From positions 1-62,217 of the forward strand of contig JAEZCN010000080.1 in assembly GCA_023433515.1 (NCBI GenBank): a DNA stretch of 62,217 bases. The letters are read 5' to 3'. The translations under genes were made by a program, and so were the position numbers. The stretch's first letter is position 1; each line of letters opens with the position of its first letter. Positions 37,215 to 45,412 of the stretch are shown one piece after another. Source of the DNA: Pseudomonadota bacterium (GTDB taxonomy: Bacteria > Pseudomonadota > Gammaproteobacteria > Steroidobacterales > Steroidobacteraceae). The notes beneath the pieces were generated by a model, which saw only the letters and a list, made by a program, of their open reading frames with translations, was not told where the DNA came from and made no database searches.

Positions 37215-38231
37215 ATGATCATTGATTGCCACGGGCACTACACGACCGCACCCGAACCGCTCACCGCCTGGCGCAAGCAACAGACCGAGGCGCTGAAGAC
37301 TCCGGGGCTCGTGCCCGCGAAAGGCGGCGTCACGATCAGCGACGACCAGATCCGCGACTCGCTCGAGAACGCCCAGCTCGAGCTGCAGCGCTCGCGCGGC
37401 ACCGACGTGACCGTCTTTTCGCCGCGAGCGAGCGCGATGGGCCACCACGTCGGCAACGAGACGACGAGCAGATACTGGACCGAGCACTGCAACGAGCTCA
37501 TCCACCGCGTGTGCCAGTTGTATCCCGAGAATTTCGTCGGCGTGTGCCAGCTGCCGCAGTCACCGGGCGCGGATCCGCGCGGCGTGATTCCCGAGCTCGT
37601 CCGTTGCGTGGAGAAGTTCGGATTCGTCGGCTGCAACCTGAATCCCGATCCATCGGGCGGAAAGTTCTCCGAACCGCCGCTGACGGACAAGTGGTGGTAC
37701 CCGGTGTACGAGAAGCTCTGCGAACTCGACGTGCCGGCGATGATCCACGTGAGCCAGGCGTGCAACCCGGCATTCCACACCACGGGTTCTTACTACCTGT
37801 CGGCGGACACCGTGGCGTTCATGCAGCTCATGATGTCGGACCTGTTCAAGGATTTTCCGACGTTGCGCTTCATCATTCCGCACGGCGGCGGCGCGGTGCC
37901 GTTCCACTGGGGCCGCTTCCGCGGAATCGCCCAGGATCAGAAGCGTCCGCCGCTGCCCGAGCTCATGCGTGACAACGTGTTCTTCGACACCTGTGTCTAT
38001 CACCAGCCGGGTATCGACCTGCTGCTGAAGGTCGTGCCCATCGACAACATCCTGTTCGCCTCGGAGATGGTGGGTGCCGTGCGCGGCATCGATCCCGAGA
38101 CGGGGCACTATTACGACGACACGAAGAAATACATCGATGGCTCGTCGCTGTCGGCCGCGGACAAGCAGAAGATCTTCGAAGGCAACATCCGCCGCGTGTT
38201 CCCAAGATTGGGGGCAGCCCCCGTTTCCTAG
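37215..38231 (+). CDS. ligJ: 4-oxalomesaconate hydratase
   Basis: A 338-residue amidohydrolase-superfamily hydratase that adds water to 4-oxalomesaconate to give 4-carboxy-4-hydroxy-2-oxoadipate for LigK. It closely tracks Sphingobium LigJ: IIDCHGHYTTAP, TVFSPRAS, LPQSPGADPR, NLNPDPSGGKF, PPLTDKWWYP, PAMIHVSQACN, HGGGAVPFHWGRFRG, NVFFDTCVYHQPGID and FASEMVGAVRGIDP. The end is odd: after NIRRVFPRL the protein reads GAAPVS and stops. This tail is encoded by the left arm of a REP-like repeat, so the family's native C-terminal tail (PRLDAALKAKG-like) has been replaced. Confidence 0.95.
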   Translation: MIIDCHGHYTTAPEPLTAWRKQQTEALKTPGLVPAKGGVTISDDQIRDSLENAQLELQRSRGTDVTVFSPRASAMGHHVGNETTSRYWTEHCNELIHRVCQLYPENFVGVCQLPQSPGADPRGVIPELVRCVEKFGFVGCNLNPDPSGGKFSEPPLTDKWWYPVYEKLCELDVPAMIHVSQACNPAFHTTGSYYLSADTVAFMQLMMSDLFKDFPTLRFIIPHGGGAVPFHWGRFRGIAQDQKRPPLPELMRDNVFFDTCVYHQPGIDLLLKVVPIDNILFASEMVGAVRGIDPETGHYYDDTKKYIDGSSLSAADKQKIFEGNIRRVFPRLGAAPVS

Positions 38232-38326
38232 CAAAAGGGGTCAGTCCTCATGTGCATCACATCTTTATCTCAATGGTTGGTGGCGAGGCCCGACCCCTTT
38301 CGCTGGGAAACGGGGGCTGCCCCCAT
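38210..38326. repeat. REP-like inverted repeat overlapping the ligJ end
   Basis: The left arm (38210-38247, TGGGGGCAGCCCCCG, TTTCCTAGC, AAAAGGGGTCAGTCCT) and the right arm (38286-38325) are near-complements. The left arm overlaps the last 22 bases of ligJ and supplies its TAG stop: the family core TTTCCTGGC reads TTTCCTAGC here. The element shares the GTTTCC-N-GCAAAAGGGG core with 13720-13941 and 61754-61836. The right arm ends 19 bases before the next start codon. Confidence 0.8.
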
Positions 38327-38344
38327 ACTTTTTCGGATGAGCCC

Positions 38345-39343
38345 ATGCTGACCCGCAAGCTCGGTCCTTACGAAGTCACCGCGGTCGGGTTCGGCTGCAT
38401 GAATCTGTCGCATGCCTATGGTCCGCCGCAGCCGCGCGACGTCGCCGAGCGCGTGCTCCGGCGCGCACTCGACCTCGGCATCACGCATTTCGATACCGCC
38501 GCGCTCTATGGCTTCGGCATCAACGAGGCGCTGGTCGGCGAAGTGCTCGCGAATCGCCCGTCGAATGTGATCGTCGCGAGCAAGTGCGGCCTGTTCGGTC
38601 GCGACGGCAAGCGCGCGATGGACGGCCGCCCCGAGGCCATTCGCGAAATCTGCGAGCAGTCGCTGCGCAGCCTGCGCACCGAGTGCATCGATCTGTACTA
38701 CCTGCATCGCTGGGACCAACGGGTCCCCATCGAAGAATCCATCGGCGCGATGGCCGCGCTGGTGTCGGAGGGCAAGATCCGCGCGATCGGAGTGTCGGAG
38801 GTGTCGGCCGCGACGCTCCGGCGCGCGCATGCGGTTCACCCGATCGCCGCGCTGCAATCGGAGTATTCGCTGTGGACACGCAATCCCGAGATCGCGACTC
38901 TCGCCGCGTGCCGCGAGCTCGGCATCAGCTTCGTCGCGTTCAGCCCACTGGGGCGAGGGTTTCTCGCAGGAAAGCAACGTTCGCCCGCCGATTTCGGCGA
39001 GGGCGACCTGCGGCGCGGCATGCCGCGCTTCCAGAGCCCGAACTTCGAGGAAAACGCTCGGCTGCTCCCGGCGATCGGGGTCATCGCCGCCGAAGTCGGG
39101 GTCACGTGCGCCCAGCTCGCGCTGGCCTGGATCCTCAATCGGGACGCCGCAACACTGGTCATTCCGGGCACGACGCGCGAGGAACACCTGGTCGAGAACT
39201 TTGCTGCGGGGGGCGTCCGTCTGGCCGTCGCAACGATCGAAAAGCTCGATGCGCTCATGGCGCCGGGGAAGGTCTCAGGAGCCCGGTACCCGCCTGCGAC
39301 GCAGGTCGAAAATGACACCGAAGAATTTGGTCAAAGGGCTTGA
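38345..39343 (+). CDS. Aldo/keto reductase
   Basis: A 332-residue NADPH-dependent reductase. It has the TIM-barrel pattern: VGFGCMNLSHAYG, HFDTAALYGFG (catalytic Asp and Tyr), VIVASKCG (Lys), YYLHRWD (His), GVSEVSAATLRRAH and the cofactor loop GTTREEH. The family reduces carbonyls of aldehydes, ketones or quinones. It follows ligJ across the REP element. The ATG at 38345 lies just after GGATGAG; an upstream in-frame extension lies inside the repeat and was rejected. It could reduce an aromatic aldehyde, but this is only from context. Confidence 0.9.
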   Translation: MLTRKLGPYEVTAVGFGCMNLSHAYGPPQPRDVAERVLRRALDLGITHFDTAALYGFGINEALVGEVLANRPSNVIVASKCGLFGRDGKRAMDGRPEAIREICEQSLRSLRTECIDLYYLHRWDQRVPIEESIGAMAALVSEGKIRAIGVSEVSAATLRRAHAVHPIAALQSEYSLWTRNPEIATLAACRELGISFVAFSPLGRGFLAGKQRSPADFGEGDLRRGMPRFQSPNFEENARLLPAIGVIAAEVGVTCAQLALAWILNRDAATLVIPGTTREEHLVENFAAGGVRLAVATIEKLDALMAPGKVSGARYPPATQVENDTEEFGQRA

Positions 39344-39364
39344 ATCGTATAGGCTTGTCGCCCT

Positions 39365-40456
39365 ATGCCGACCCCCACCCCGAGTGATGCCGCGCGTAGC
39401 GATGCGCGCAAGACCGTTCGCGTTGTCATGCAGGAATACCTGCGCCGCGATTCCTTCGTTCCCGTGCTGCGTTTGTTGGCCGATCTCGCTTTCCTGGGAG
39501 CGTGCATCGCCGGCGCTTGCTACTTCGATGCCTGGTGGGCCAAGGCCCTGATGGTCATCCCGGGATCGATCGCGATCGCGCGCCTGTTCGTGATCGGGCA
39601 CGATGCCTGCCACGGTAGTTATACGAAGTACGACTGGCTCAACAAGGTGATCGGCCGCATCGCCTTCCTGCCGTCGCTCACGCCGTTCTCGCTCTGGGAT
39701 GTCGGCCACAACGTGGCGCATCACGGTTTCACGAATCTCAAGGGCCGCGACCAGGTCTGGGTCCCGATGTCGGCCGAGGAGTGGGCGAACGCCTCGAAGA
39801 CGCGACGCGTCCTGGAGCGTATCTACCGCTCGGGCTTCGGACAGGGTCTGTATTACCTCATCGAGATGTGGTGGAAGAAGCTGATCCTGCCGACCAAGAA
39901 ACACGTCGGGGTGCGCCGCGCGATCTTCTGGTGGGACAATCTACTGGTGCTGAGCGTCGGCGCCATCTGGATCACGGCGCTGGTGCTCTGGGCCATCTAC
40001 GACAACCATTCGATCACCTGGACGCTGCTCGGCGGCTTCGTGCTGCCGTTCCTCGCGTTCAACTGCATCATGGGTTTCGTGATCTACGTGCAGCACACGC
40101 ATCCCGAAGTCGCCTGGTTCGACAAGCGCGACGAGTGGCAGAAGCGCCTGGGCTTCATCACCACCACCGTGAACGTGGTCGTGCCGAAGCGCATGGGCCA
40201 GATCCTGCACGACATTCTCGAGCATGGCGCGCATCACGTGAACACGGGTGTGCCGTTGTATCGCCTGCGCGAGGCGCAGACCGCGCTCAAGAACGCGGTG
40301 CCGCAGCTGGCGCGCGTATACGTGCTGACGTGGAAGCGTTACTGGGCGACGGTTCGCGCCTGCAAGATCTACGACTACGCGAACCACCGCTGGCTGGATT
40401 TCAAGGGCCGCGTCACCGCGGCGCCGGTCTTCCCGGACGCCTTGCCGGCGGCCTGA
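39365..40456 (+). CDS. Membrane fatty acid desaturase
   Basis: A 363-residue integral membrane di-iron enzyme. The three His boxes are intact: GHDACHGS (first), HNVAHHGF (second) and HGAHHVN (third). At least four hydrophobic segments flank them (for example VLRLLADLAFLGACIAGACYF and LLVLSVGAIWITALVLWAIY). It most resembles delta-12/omega-3 type acyl-lipid desaturases, which add a double bond to membrane acyl chains using electrons from a ferredoxin or cytochrome b5-like donor. It follows the reductase gene by 21 bases. A hairpin 20 bases past its stop separates it from a convergent LysR gene. Confidence 0.9.
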   Translation: MPTPTPSDAARSDARKTVRVVMQEYLRRDSFVPVLRLLADLAFLGACIAGACYFDAWWAKALMVIPGSIAIARLFVIGHDACHGSYTKYDWLNKVIGRIAFLPSLTPFSLWDVGHNVAHHGFTNLKGRDQVWVPMSAEEWANASKTRRVLERIYRSGFGQGLYYLIEMWWKKLILPTKKHVGVRRAIFWWDNLLVLSVGAIWITALVLWAIYDNHSITWTLLGGFVLPFLAFNCIMGFVIYVQHTHPEVAWFDKRDEWQKRLGFITTTVNVVVPKRMGQILHDILEHGAHHVNTGVPLYRLREAQTALKNAVPQLARVYVLTWKRYWATVRACKIYDYANHRWLDFKGRVTAAPVFPDALPAA

Positions 40457-40475
40457 ATATTCGGGGACGGACTTA

Positions 40476-40506
40476 TTTATCGACGATAAGAATCATCGTC
40501 GATAAA
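40476..40506. repeat. Hairpin between desaturase and LysR gene
   Basis: TTTATCGACGAT (40476-40487) and ATCGTCGATAAA (40495-40506) are perfect complements with a 7-base loop. Flanking GGGGACGGA and CAGATCTGTCCC resemble the GGGGACAGA edges of the REP family at 13720. It probably acts as a bidirectional terminator or is a REP relative. Confidence 0.6.
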
Positions 40507-40536
40507 CAGATCTGTCCCAGATTTCGACCTTCCTCC

Positions 40537-41460
40537 CTAACTTTCCTGGGCGAGCTTCGCGATGAGCTCGCGCAGCCACGCGTGCGCCGGATCGGTCTCG
40601 TGCCGCTTGTGCCACAGCAGTACTTCCTGCGTGCGCGGCACTTCGAACGGCAGGGGCAGGATGCGGATCGGCAGCGCCTTCGAATAGAGCTGCGCGACCC
40701 GTTCGGGCATCGTCGCGGCGAGCGTCGACCCGACCAGTGCCAGCGGCAGCTGCAGCAGGCTCGGCAGCGTCATGTGCACCTTGATGTCGATGTTGAGCAG
40801 GTTGCGCACGAGCTGGTCCGCGCTGCCCGTGTAACCGCCCGGACGGCCAAACAAGTGCCGCAGCCCCGTGTATTGCTCGACCGTGAGCGATTCACCGACC
40901 ACCGGATGATCCTCGCTCACGACACACACCCATCTGACCGGGCGCAACGGCGTCGTGCGGATGCTGTCCGGGTACGCGCGCAGATCGAACAACTGCAGGT
41001 TCTCGAGACACAGGCACAGGTCCGCTTCGCCGTATTCGAGTCGCGAGAGCGCGGTCGGCGAAATCATCTCGATGTGCAGGTCGAGCTCCGGCGCCTCGGT
41101 AGCCAGCGTGCGCAGCAGCGAGGGCAGCACGCCCGGCACTGCCTCCTCGGACATGATCACGGTGAATTCGCGCCGCGCGGTCTTCGGATCGAAGACCGGC
41201 TGGGTGCCGAGCATCACCTGGATGCGCAGCAGCGCCTCGCGCACGGGCTCGACCAGCGCGATGCCGCGCGGCGTGAGCTCCATTTCGCGGCCGACGCGCA
41301 CCAGCAGCGGATCGTTGAAGTACTCGCGTAGTTTGTGGAGCGCCGCGCTCATCGCCGGTTGTGAAACGAACACACGTTCCGCCGCGCGCGTGACGTTCCG
41401 TTCACGCAGCAGCGCATCGAGCGCAACGAGCAGGTTCAAATCGAAGCGGTTGAGTTGCAT
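40537..41460 (-). CDS. LysR-type regulator, probable control of the TonB receptor at 41654
   Basis: A 307-residue regulator with the helix-turn-helix FDLNLLVALDALLRERNVTRAAE, then VSQPAMSAALHKLREYF, and a LysR effector domain that ends with LWHKRHETDPAHAWLRELI. This NodD-like set often responds to aromatic compounds. It reads divergently from a TonB receptor across 193 bases, the usual activator-target layout. The effector is unknown. Confidence 0.88.
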   Translation of the reverse strand: MQLNRFDLNLLVALDALLRERNVTRAAERVFVSQPAMSAALHKLREYFNDPLLVRVGREMELTPRGIALVEPVREALLRIQVMLGTQPVFDPKTARREFTVIMSEEAVPGVLPSLLRTLATEAPELDLHIEMISPTALSRLEYGEADLCLCLENLQLFDLRAYPDSIRTTPLRPVRWVCVVSEDHPVVGESLTVEQYTGLRHLFGRPGGYTGSADQLVRNLLNIDIKVHMTLPSLLQLPLALVGSTLAATMPERVAQLYSKALPIRILPLPFEVPRTQEVLLWHKRHETDPAHAWLRELIAKLAQES

Positions 41461-41653
41461 GCCCGTGAATCATAACGGACAACTACCGCTCCCCAAGGGA
41501 TTTCCCGGTCAGTCGATCCCCCATGCGGCGTGGGTGGAGTCACTATTGACCGAAAGGTTTTTGATCGGCGCAAGGGGGGAGGTGTGGCGATGATGCATCG
41601 ACGCCGCGAGCTCCCATACAGCTGCCATATCAACCGGCTCAGGGGAATTCGCA

Positions 41654-44248
41654 ATGAACCAGCCCATTGGCGTTGAAAAGAAATCAGTACGACCGCCCTC
41701 CGTATTCTCACGTAGTTTGCTCTCGGTCGCGATCGCGGCGGCCTGCGGGCTCGATATCGCCCCCGCCGCGGCGCAGGGTGCACAGCAGCAGGAGACCACG
41801 GGCCTCGATGAAATCGTGGTCACCGCGCGCTTCAAGGAAGAGAGGCTGCAGGAAACGCCGATCGCGATCACCGCGGTCACCGCCGAGGAGCTGCAATCGC
41901 GCGGATTCCAGAACGCATACGAAGTCGCGTACACGGTCCCGAACGCGAGCCTGCGCCCGGCGCAGGCGGCCTTCGGCGCCTCGATGAGCGCCTACATCCG
42001 CGGCATCGGCCAATACGACTTCCTGCCCGAGTTCGAGCCGGGCGTGGCTATCTACTTCGACGACGTCTTGCACCCGGTGACGTTCGCCTCGAGCGTGGAC
42101 CTCATGGACCTCGAGCGCGTCGAAGTGCTGCGTGGTCCGCAGGGCACGCTGTTCGGCCGCGGCTCGATCGGCGGCGCCATCCGCTACATCAGCAAGGCGC
42201 CGCAGGGCGACGACACGGGCTCGATCTCCGTGACGTACGGCGACTTCAACCGCATCGACGTGCGCGCCAGTTACGACTTCAAGCTGTCGGATACCGTGTT
42301 CGCGCGCGTGGCCGGCGTGGCGAAGAAGCGCGACGGCTACCAGACCGTGTATGACTTCGCCTGCCGTCACCCGCTGCTCGCCGGTCACGGCGACGGCCTC
42401 GCGGCCGACGGCGACGACGCGGACACATTGCCGGACGTCGTCGCGCCCGGAAGCGCGGCGGACAACGCGTTCGCGATTCCGACGCGCACGCGCAACCGCG
42501 CGGGGAACTGCAAGGTCGGCACGCAGGGCGGCCAGGACGTCTCCGGCGCGCGCGCGGCGATCCGCTTCGCGCCCAGCGACAACTTCGATCTCACCTTCAC
42601 GGGCGAGTACATCAACGACACGTCCGAGGCGCGCGCCGATACGCTGGTGCACATCGGCCGCATCCCGACCACGTCCACTTCGCCGTTCGCCGGACAGCTC
42701 CCGGTGCCGTTCAATTTCTGGAGCAACGCGCAGGAGGCACGCACCGGCGTGCCGTTCGACGAGCGGTTCGTGCCGGAAAACATCTACACGAGTTACGCGA
42801 CCTACCAGGACCCGGTGACGGGTTTCACCACGAACCCGCAGACGTCGTTCGAACAATCCGCGTTCAGCGCGAAGGCCAACATCCGCTTCTCCGAGAACTC
42901 GCTGCTCGAGTTGATCGGGTCGTACTCCAGGTTCGATGGCGCCTTCGCCACCGACACGGACCAGTCGCCGTACAGCCTGCAGCTCGTGGATGGCATCCAG
43001 GACGTGGAAGCCAGGACCCTCGAGGCGCGCTTCTCGAGCACGGCCGGCGACATGCTCGACTGGACGATCGGCGCGTTCTGGTACCAGGGCGAGTTCACCA
43101 ATTCGCAGCAGGTGTCGATTCCGGCCTTCGTTCCGAACGCGCTGCTGGTCAATGGCCAGAACACCACGGAATCGGAGAACCTGTCGGCCTTCGCGCATAC
43201 CGTCTGGCGCCTGAGCGACAGGGTGTCGCTGAGCGCCGGCGTGCGTTATTCGACCGACCAGAAGGACGAGGACTTCGACAACTCCATCGTCGTGACGACG
43301 CTCGACACCGATGAGAGTCACTTCGACTGGAAGGCGGGCATCGACTTCAAGCTCACGGACGGCATGATGATCTACGCGTCCGCGGCCACGAGCTACCGGC
43401 CCCAGGCCTTCAATCCGCGGCCGTTCCAGCCGACGCAGTTCGTGCCGGTGGATGGAGAAGAAGCGACGTCGTACGAGATCGGCTTCAAGAGCGACTTCGC
43501 GGACAACCGCGTTCGCCTGAACCTCGCGGCGTTCTACGTCGACTACAACCAGCGCATCCTGCCGGTGGGTGGCACCGAGTGCACCTTGCTGCCGGGCGGG
43601 CCGCCGTATGTCTACAACACGATCCCGCCGGCGACCGGCACGCCGATCGAAGACACCTTGGGCAACCAGTGCGTGTCGACCGTCTCGCGGACTTTCTACC
43701 AGAACATTCCGGCCACGATTCAGGGAGCGGAGCTCGAGGTGCAGTTCGCGCCGATCGAAGGAATGATGATCAGCGCGCAGTACGGCTACACCGATTTCTC
43801 GGGCGACGAGTGGGACAACCCCGGGGTACTGGGCAATCCGAACGTCACGGAGATCCTGAACGACAATCCGATCTACGTGCCGTCGGACAACTGGAGCACT
43901 TCGTTCTCTTACCGATTCAACATCGGCGACACCGGTTCGATCACGCCGCGCTTCGACTACTACGGGCAGACGAAGATCTGCACGCAGATCCGCACCAACG
44001 TGTCGGTCACCCTCATCGACACGAGCGTGGAGGATCAGTGCGCGCAGTCTTATGAACTGCTGAACGCGCGCATCGAGTGGGCGAGTCCCGAGGACAACTG
44101 GCGCGTGGCCATCGGCGCGACCAACCTGACCGACGAGGAGTACTTCCTCAACAAGTTCGACCTGACCGCATTCGGTCAGCCGTCACTGGAAGGTCAGCCG
44201 GGTGCGCCGCGCGAGTGGTACGTGCAGTTCACGCGCAACTTCAATTAG
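41654..44248 (+). CDS. TonB-dependent outer-membrane receptor (copy 3)
   Basis: An 864-residue receptor with a longer N-terminus: signal peptide ending near APAAAQG (about residue 41), DEIVVTARFKEERLQETP (TonB box and plug start), LRGPQGTLFGRGSIGG, and a C-terminal YVQFTRNFN. The barrel contains a Cys-bearing insert (DFACRHPLL to NCKVGTQ) and other long loops with paired Cys, perhaps disulfide-held. It is transcribed away from the LysR gene and ends at a strong intrinsic terminator. The SDR directly downstream suggests a ligand from the lignin-oligomer class, by inference. Confidence 0.9.
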   Translation: MNQPIGVEKKSVRPPSVFSRSLLSVAIAAACGLDIAPAAAQGAQQQETTGLDEIVVTARFKEERLQETPIAITAVTAEELQSRGFQNAYEVAYTVPNASLRPAQAAFGASMSAYIRGIGQYDFLPEFEPGVAIYFDDVLHPVTFASSVDLMDLERVEVLRGPQGTLFGRGSIGGAIRYISKAPQGDDTGSISVTYGDFNRIDVRASYDFKLSDTVFARVAGVAKKRDGYQTVYDFACRHPLLAGHGDGLAADGDDADTLPDVVAPGSAADNAFAIPTRTRNRAGNCKVGTQGGQDVSGARAAIRFAPSDNFDLTFTGEYINDTSEARADTLVHIGRIPTTSTSPFAGQLPVPFNFWSNAQEARTGVPFDERFVPENIYTSYATYQDPVTGFTTNPQTSFEQSAFSAKANIRFSENSLLELIGSYSRFDGAFATDTDQSPYSLQLVDGIQDVEARTLEARFSSTAGDMLDWTIGAFWYQGEFTNSQQVSIPAFVPNALLVNGQNTTESENLSAFAHTVWRLSDRVSLSAGVRYSTDQKDEDFDNSIVVTTLDTDESHFDWKAGIDFKLTDGMMIYASAATSYRPQAFNPRPFQPTQFVPVDGEEATSYEIGFKSDFADNRVRLNLAAFYVDYNQRILPVGGTECTLLPGGPPYVYNTIPPATGTPIEDTLGNQCVSTVSRTFYQNIPATIQGAELEVQFAPIEGMMISAQYGYTDFSGDEWDNPGVLGNPNVTEILNDNPIYVPSDNWSTSFSYRFNIGDTGSITPRFDYYGQTKICTQIRTNVSVTLIDTSVEDQCAQSYELLNARIEWASPEDNWRVAIGATNLTDEEYFLNKFDLTAFGQPSLEGQPGAPREWYVQFTRNFN

Positions 44249-44273
44249 GACAAGGGCAACAAGGGTGAGAATG

Positions 44274-44307
44274 GGGCGCGGCTGGCAACAGCCGCGCCCT
44301 GATTTTT
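44274..44307 (+). terminator. Intrinsic terminator after the TonB receptor
   Basis: GGGCGCGGCTG, loop GCAA, CAGCCGCGCCC, then TGATTTTT: an 11-bp perfect stem with a tetraloop and a T-run. It lies only 17 bases before the SDR start codon, so the SDR gets transcripts by read-through. Confidence 0.88.
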
Positions 44308-44323
44308 CCGGCAGGAGCAAATC

Positions 44324-45205
44324 ATGCAGGACCTCGAAGGCAAGGTAGCGTTCGTGACCGGCGGCGCGAGCGGCATCGGTCTCGGCATTGCGAAGGCGAT
44401 GGTGGCGGCCGGCATGAAGGTCGTGATCGCCGACGTGCGCGACGATCACCTCAACGATGCCAAGGCCTGGTTCCTCTCGCAGAAGCTCGGCCGCAGGGTG
44501 CGCACGATCAAGCTCGATGTCACGAACAGAAAGGCGTACGCGCGCGCCGCCGACAAGGCGGAGAAAGCGTTCGGCAAGATCCACGTGCTCGTCAACAACG
44601 CCGGCCTCGGATTGTTAGGGACGATCGACAAGACGAGATTCGACGACTGGGACTGGGGCCTCGACGTGATGATCGGCGGCGTCGTCAACGGCATCCTCAC
44701 GATCCTGCCGCGCATCCGCGCGCACGGGGAGGGCGGCCACATCGTGAATACTTCGTCGATGGCCGCGATCGTGCCGATCCCCAACTGTTCCATCTACATC
44801 ACCGCGAAGTCCGCGATGGTCGGGCTGTCCGAATGCCTGGCGGGCGAGCTTGCGCCGGCGAACATCGGCGTGTCGGCGTTCTGCCCGGGGCCCGTGCAGT
44901 CGAACATCCGCGAGCTAGGCAAGCTGCGCCCGGAGAAATACAAGAAAGACACCGGTCTCGAAGAGTTCGAGAAGAATCTCGCGCAGCGTCCGACGAGCGA
45001 GCTGTGGATGGACCCGGTGGAGTGCGGCGAGCGCGTCGTGCGCGGCATCCGGCGCAACGATCTCTACATCTTCACGCATCCGGAATTCAAGGCGGGCGCC
45101 CGGGAACGTAGCGAGAAGATCCTCGCATCGTTCCCGGACGAGCCGATCAACGAACCCCGCGCCGAGGCCATCAAGTTCCTGCTGTCGAATCCGATATTCA
45201 GATGA
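44324..45205 (+). CDS. Short-chain dehydrogenase/reductase, LigD/L/N C-alpha-dehydrogenase-like
   Basis: A 293-residue NAD(P)-dependent SDR. It has TGGASGIGLGIAK (cofactor), ADVRDD, VNNAGLG, SSMAAI and YITAK (catalytic Tyr and Lys). The sequence shares the layout of Sphingobium LigD: DVTNRKAYARAADKAE, DKTRFDDWDWGLDV, GVVNGILTILPR, SNIRELGKLRPEKY and LYIFTHPEFKAG. LigD-type enzymes oxidise the C-alpha alcohol of beta-aryl ether lignin dimers. This suggests, but does not prove, the same reaction. It is separated from the upstream TonB receptor by a terminator and would be transcribed with it by read-through or from a weak promoter. Confidence 0.8.
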   Translation: MQDLEGKVAFVTGGASGIGLGIAKAMVAAGMKVVIADVRDDHLNDAKAWFLSQKLGRRVRTIKLDVTNRKAYARAADKAEKAFGKIHVLVNNAGLGLLGTIDKTRFDDWDWGLDVMIGGVVNGILTILPRIRAHGEGGHIVNTSSMAAIVPIPNCSIYITAKSAMVGLSECLAGELAPANIGVSAFCPGPVQSNIRELGKLRPEKYKKDTGLEEFEKNLAQRPTSELWMDPVECGERVVRGIRRNDLYIFTHPEFKAGARERSEKILASFPDEPINEPRAEAIKFLLSNPIFR

Positions 45206-45310
45206 AGGAACTACAAGCCCGGATCGCGCCGTCGTCCATGTCACGCGCAGCCATCGCATGACAATTTTCATACAAATTTCCTTGGGTCGATAAGTCCCTC
45301 GGATAAACAA

Positions 45311-45377
45311 GGCGAAAAGCCCGGGCGCGTTGATCGTGAGTCGTCGCCGACTTGCGACCGTCGATCGCATCGGGCTT
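45311..45377 (+). other. Possible structured 5' leader of the lipoprotein gene
   Basis: Three nested stems can form: AAGCCCG (45317-45323) with CGGGCTT (45371-45377), GATCG (45332-45336) with CGATC (45362-45366), and AGTCG (45339-45343) with CGACT (45348-45352). A small alternative hairpin GGC-GAAAA-GCC (45311-45321) would compete with the first. It is about 36 bases before the ATG at 45413. It has no U-tract. I do not recognise it as a known riboswitch. Confidence 0.35.
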
Positions 45378-45412
45378 GCGCGGGGAAGTCGCGCTGGCCA
45401 CTATCGCGGCCA

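Noticed and set aside
41708..43321. A 537-codon minus-strand frame opposite TonB receptor 3
   Set aside because: Antisense shadow with no domain signature; the receptor on the plus strand is unambiguous.
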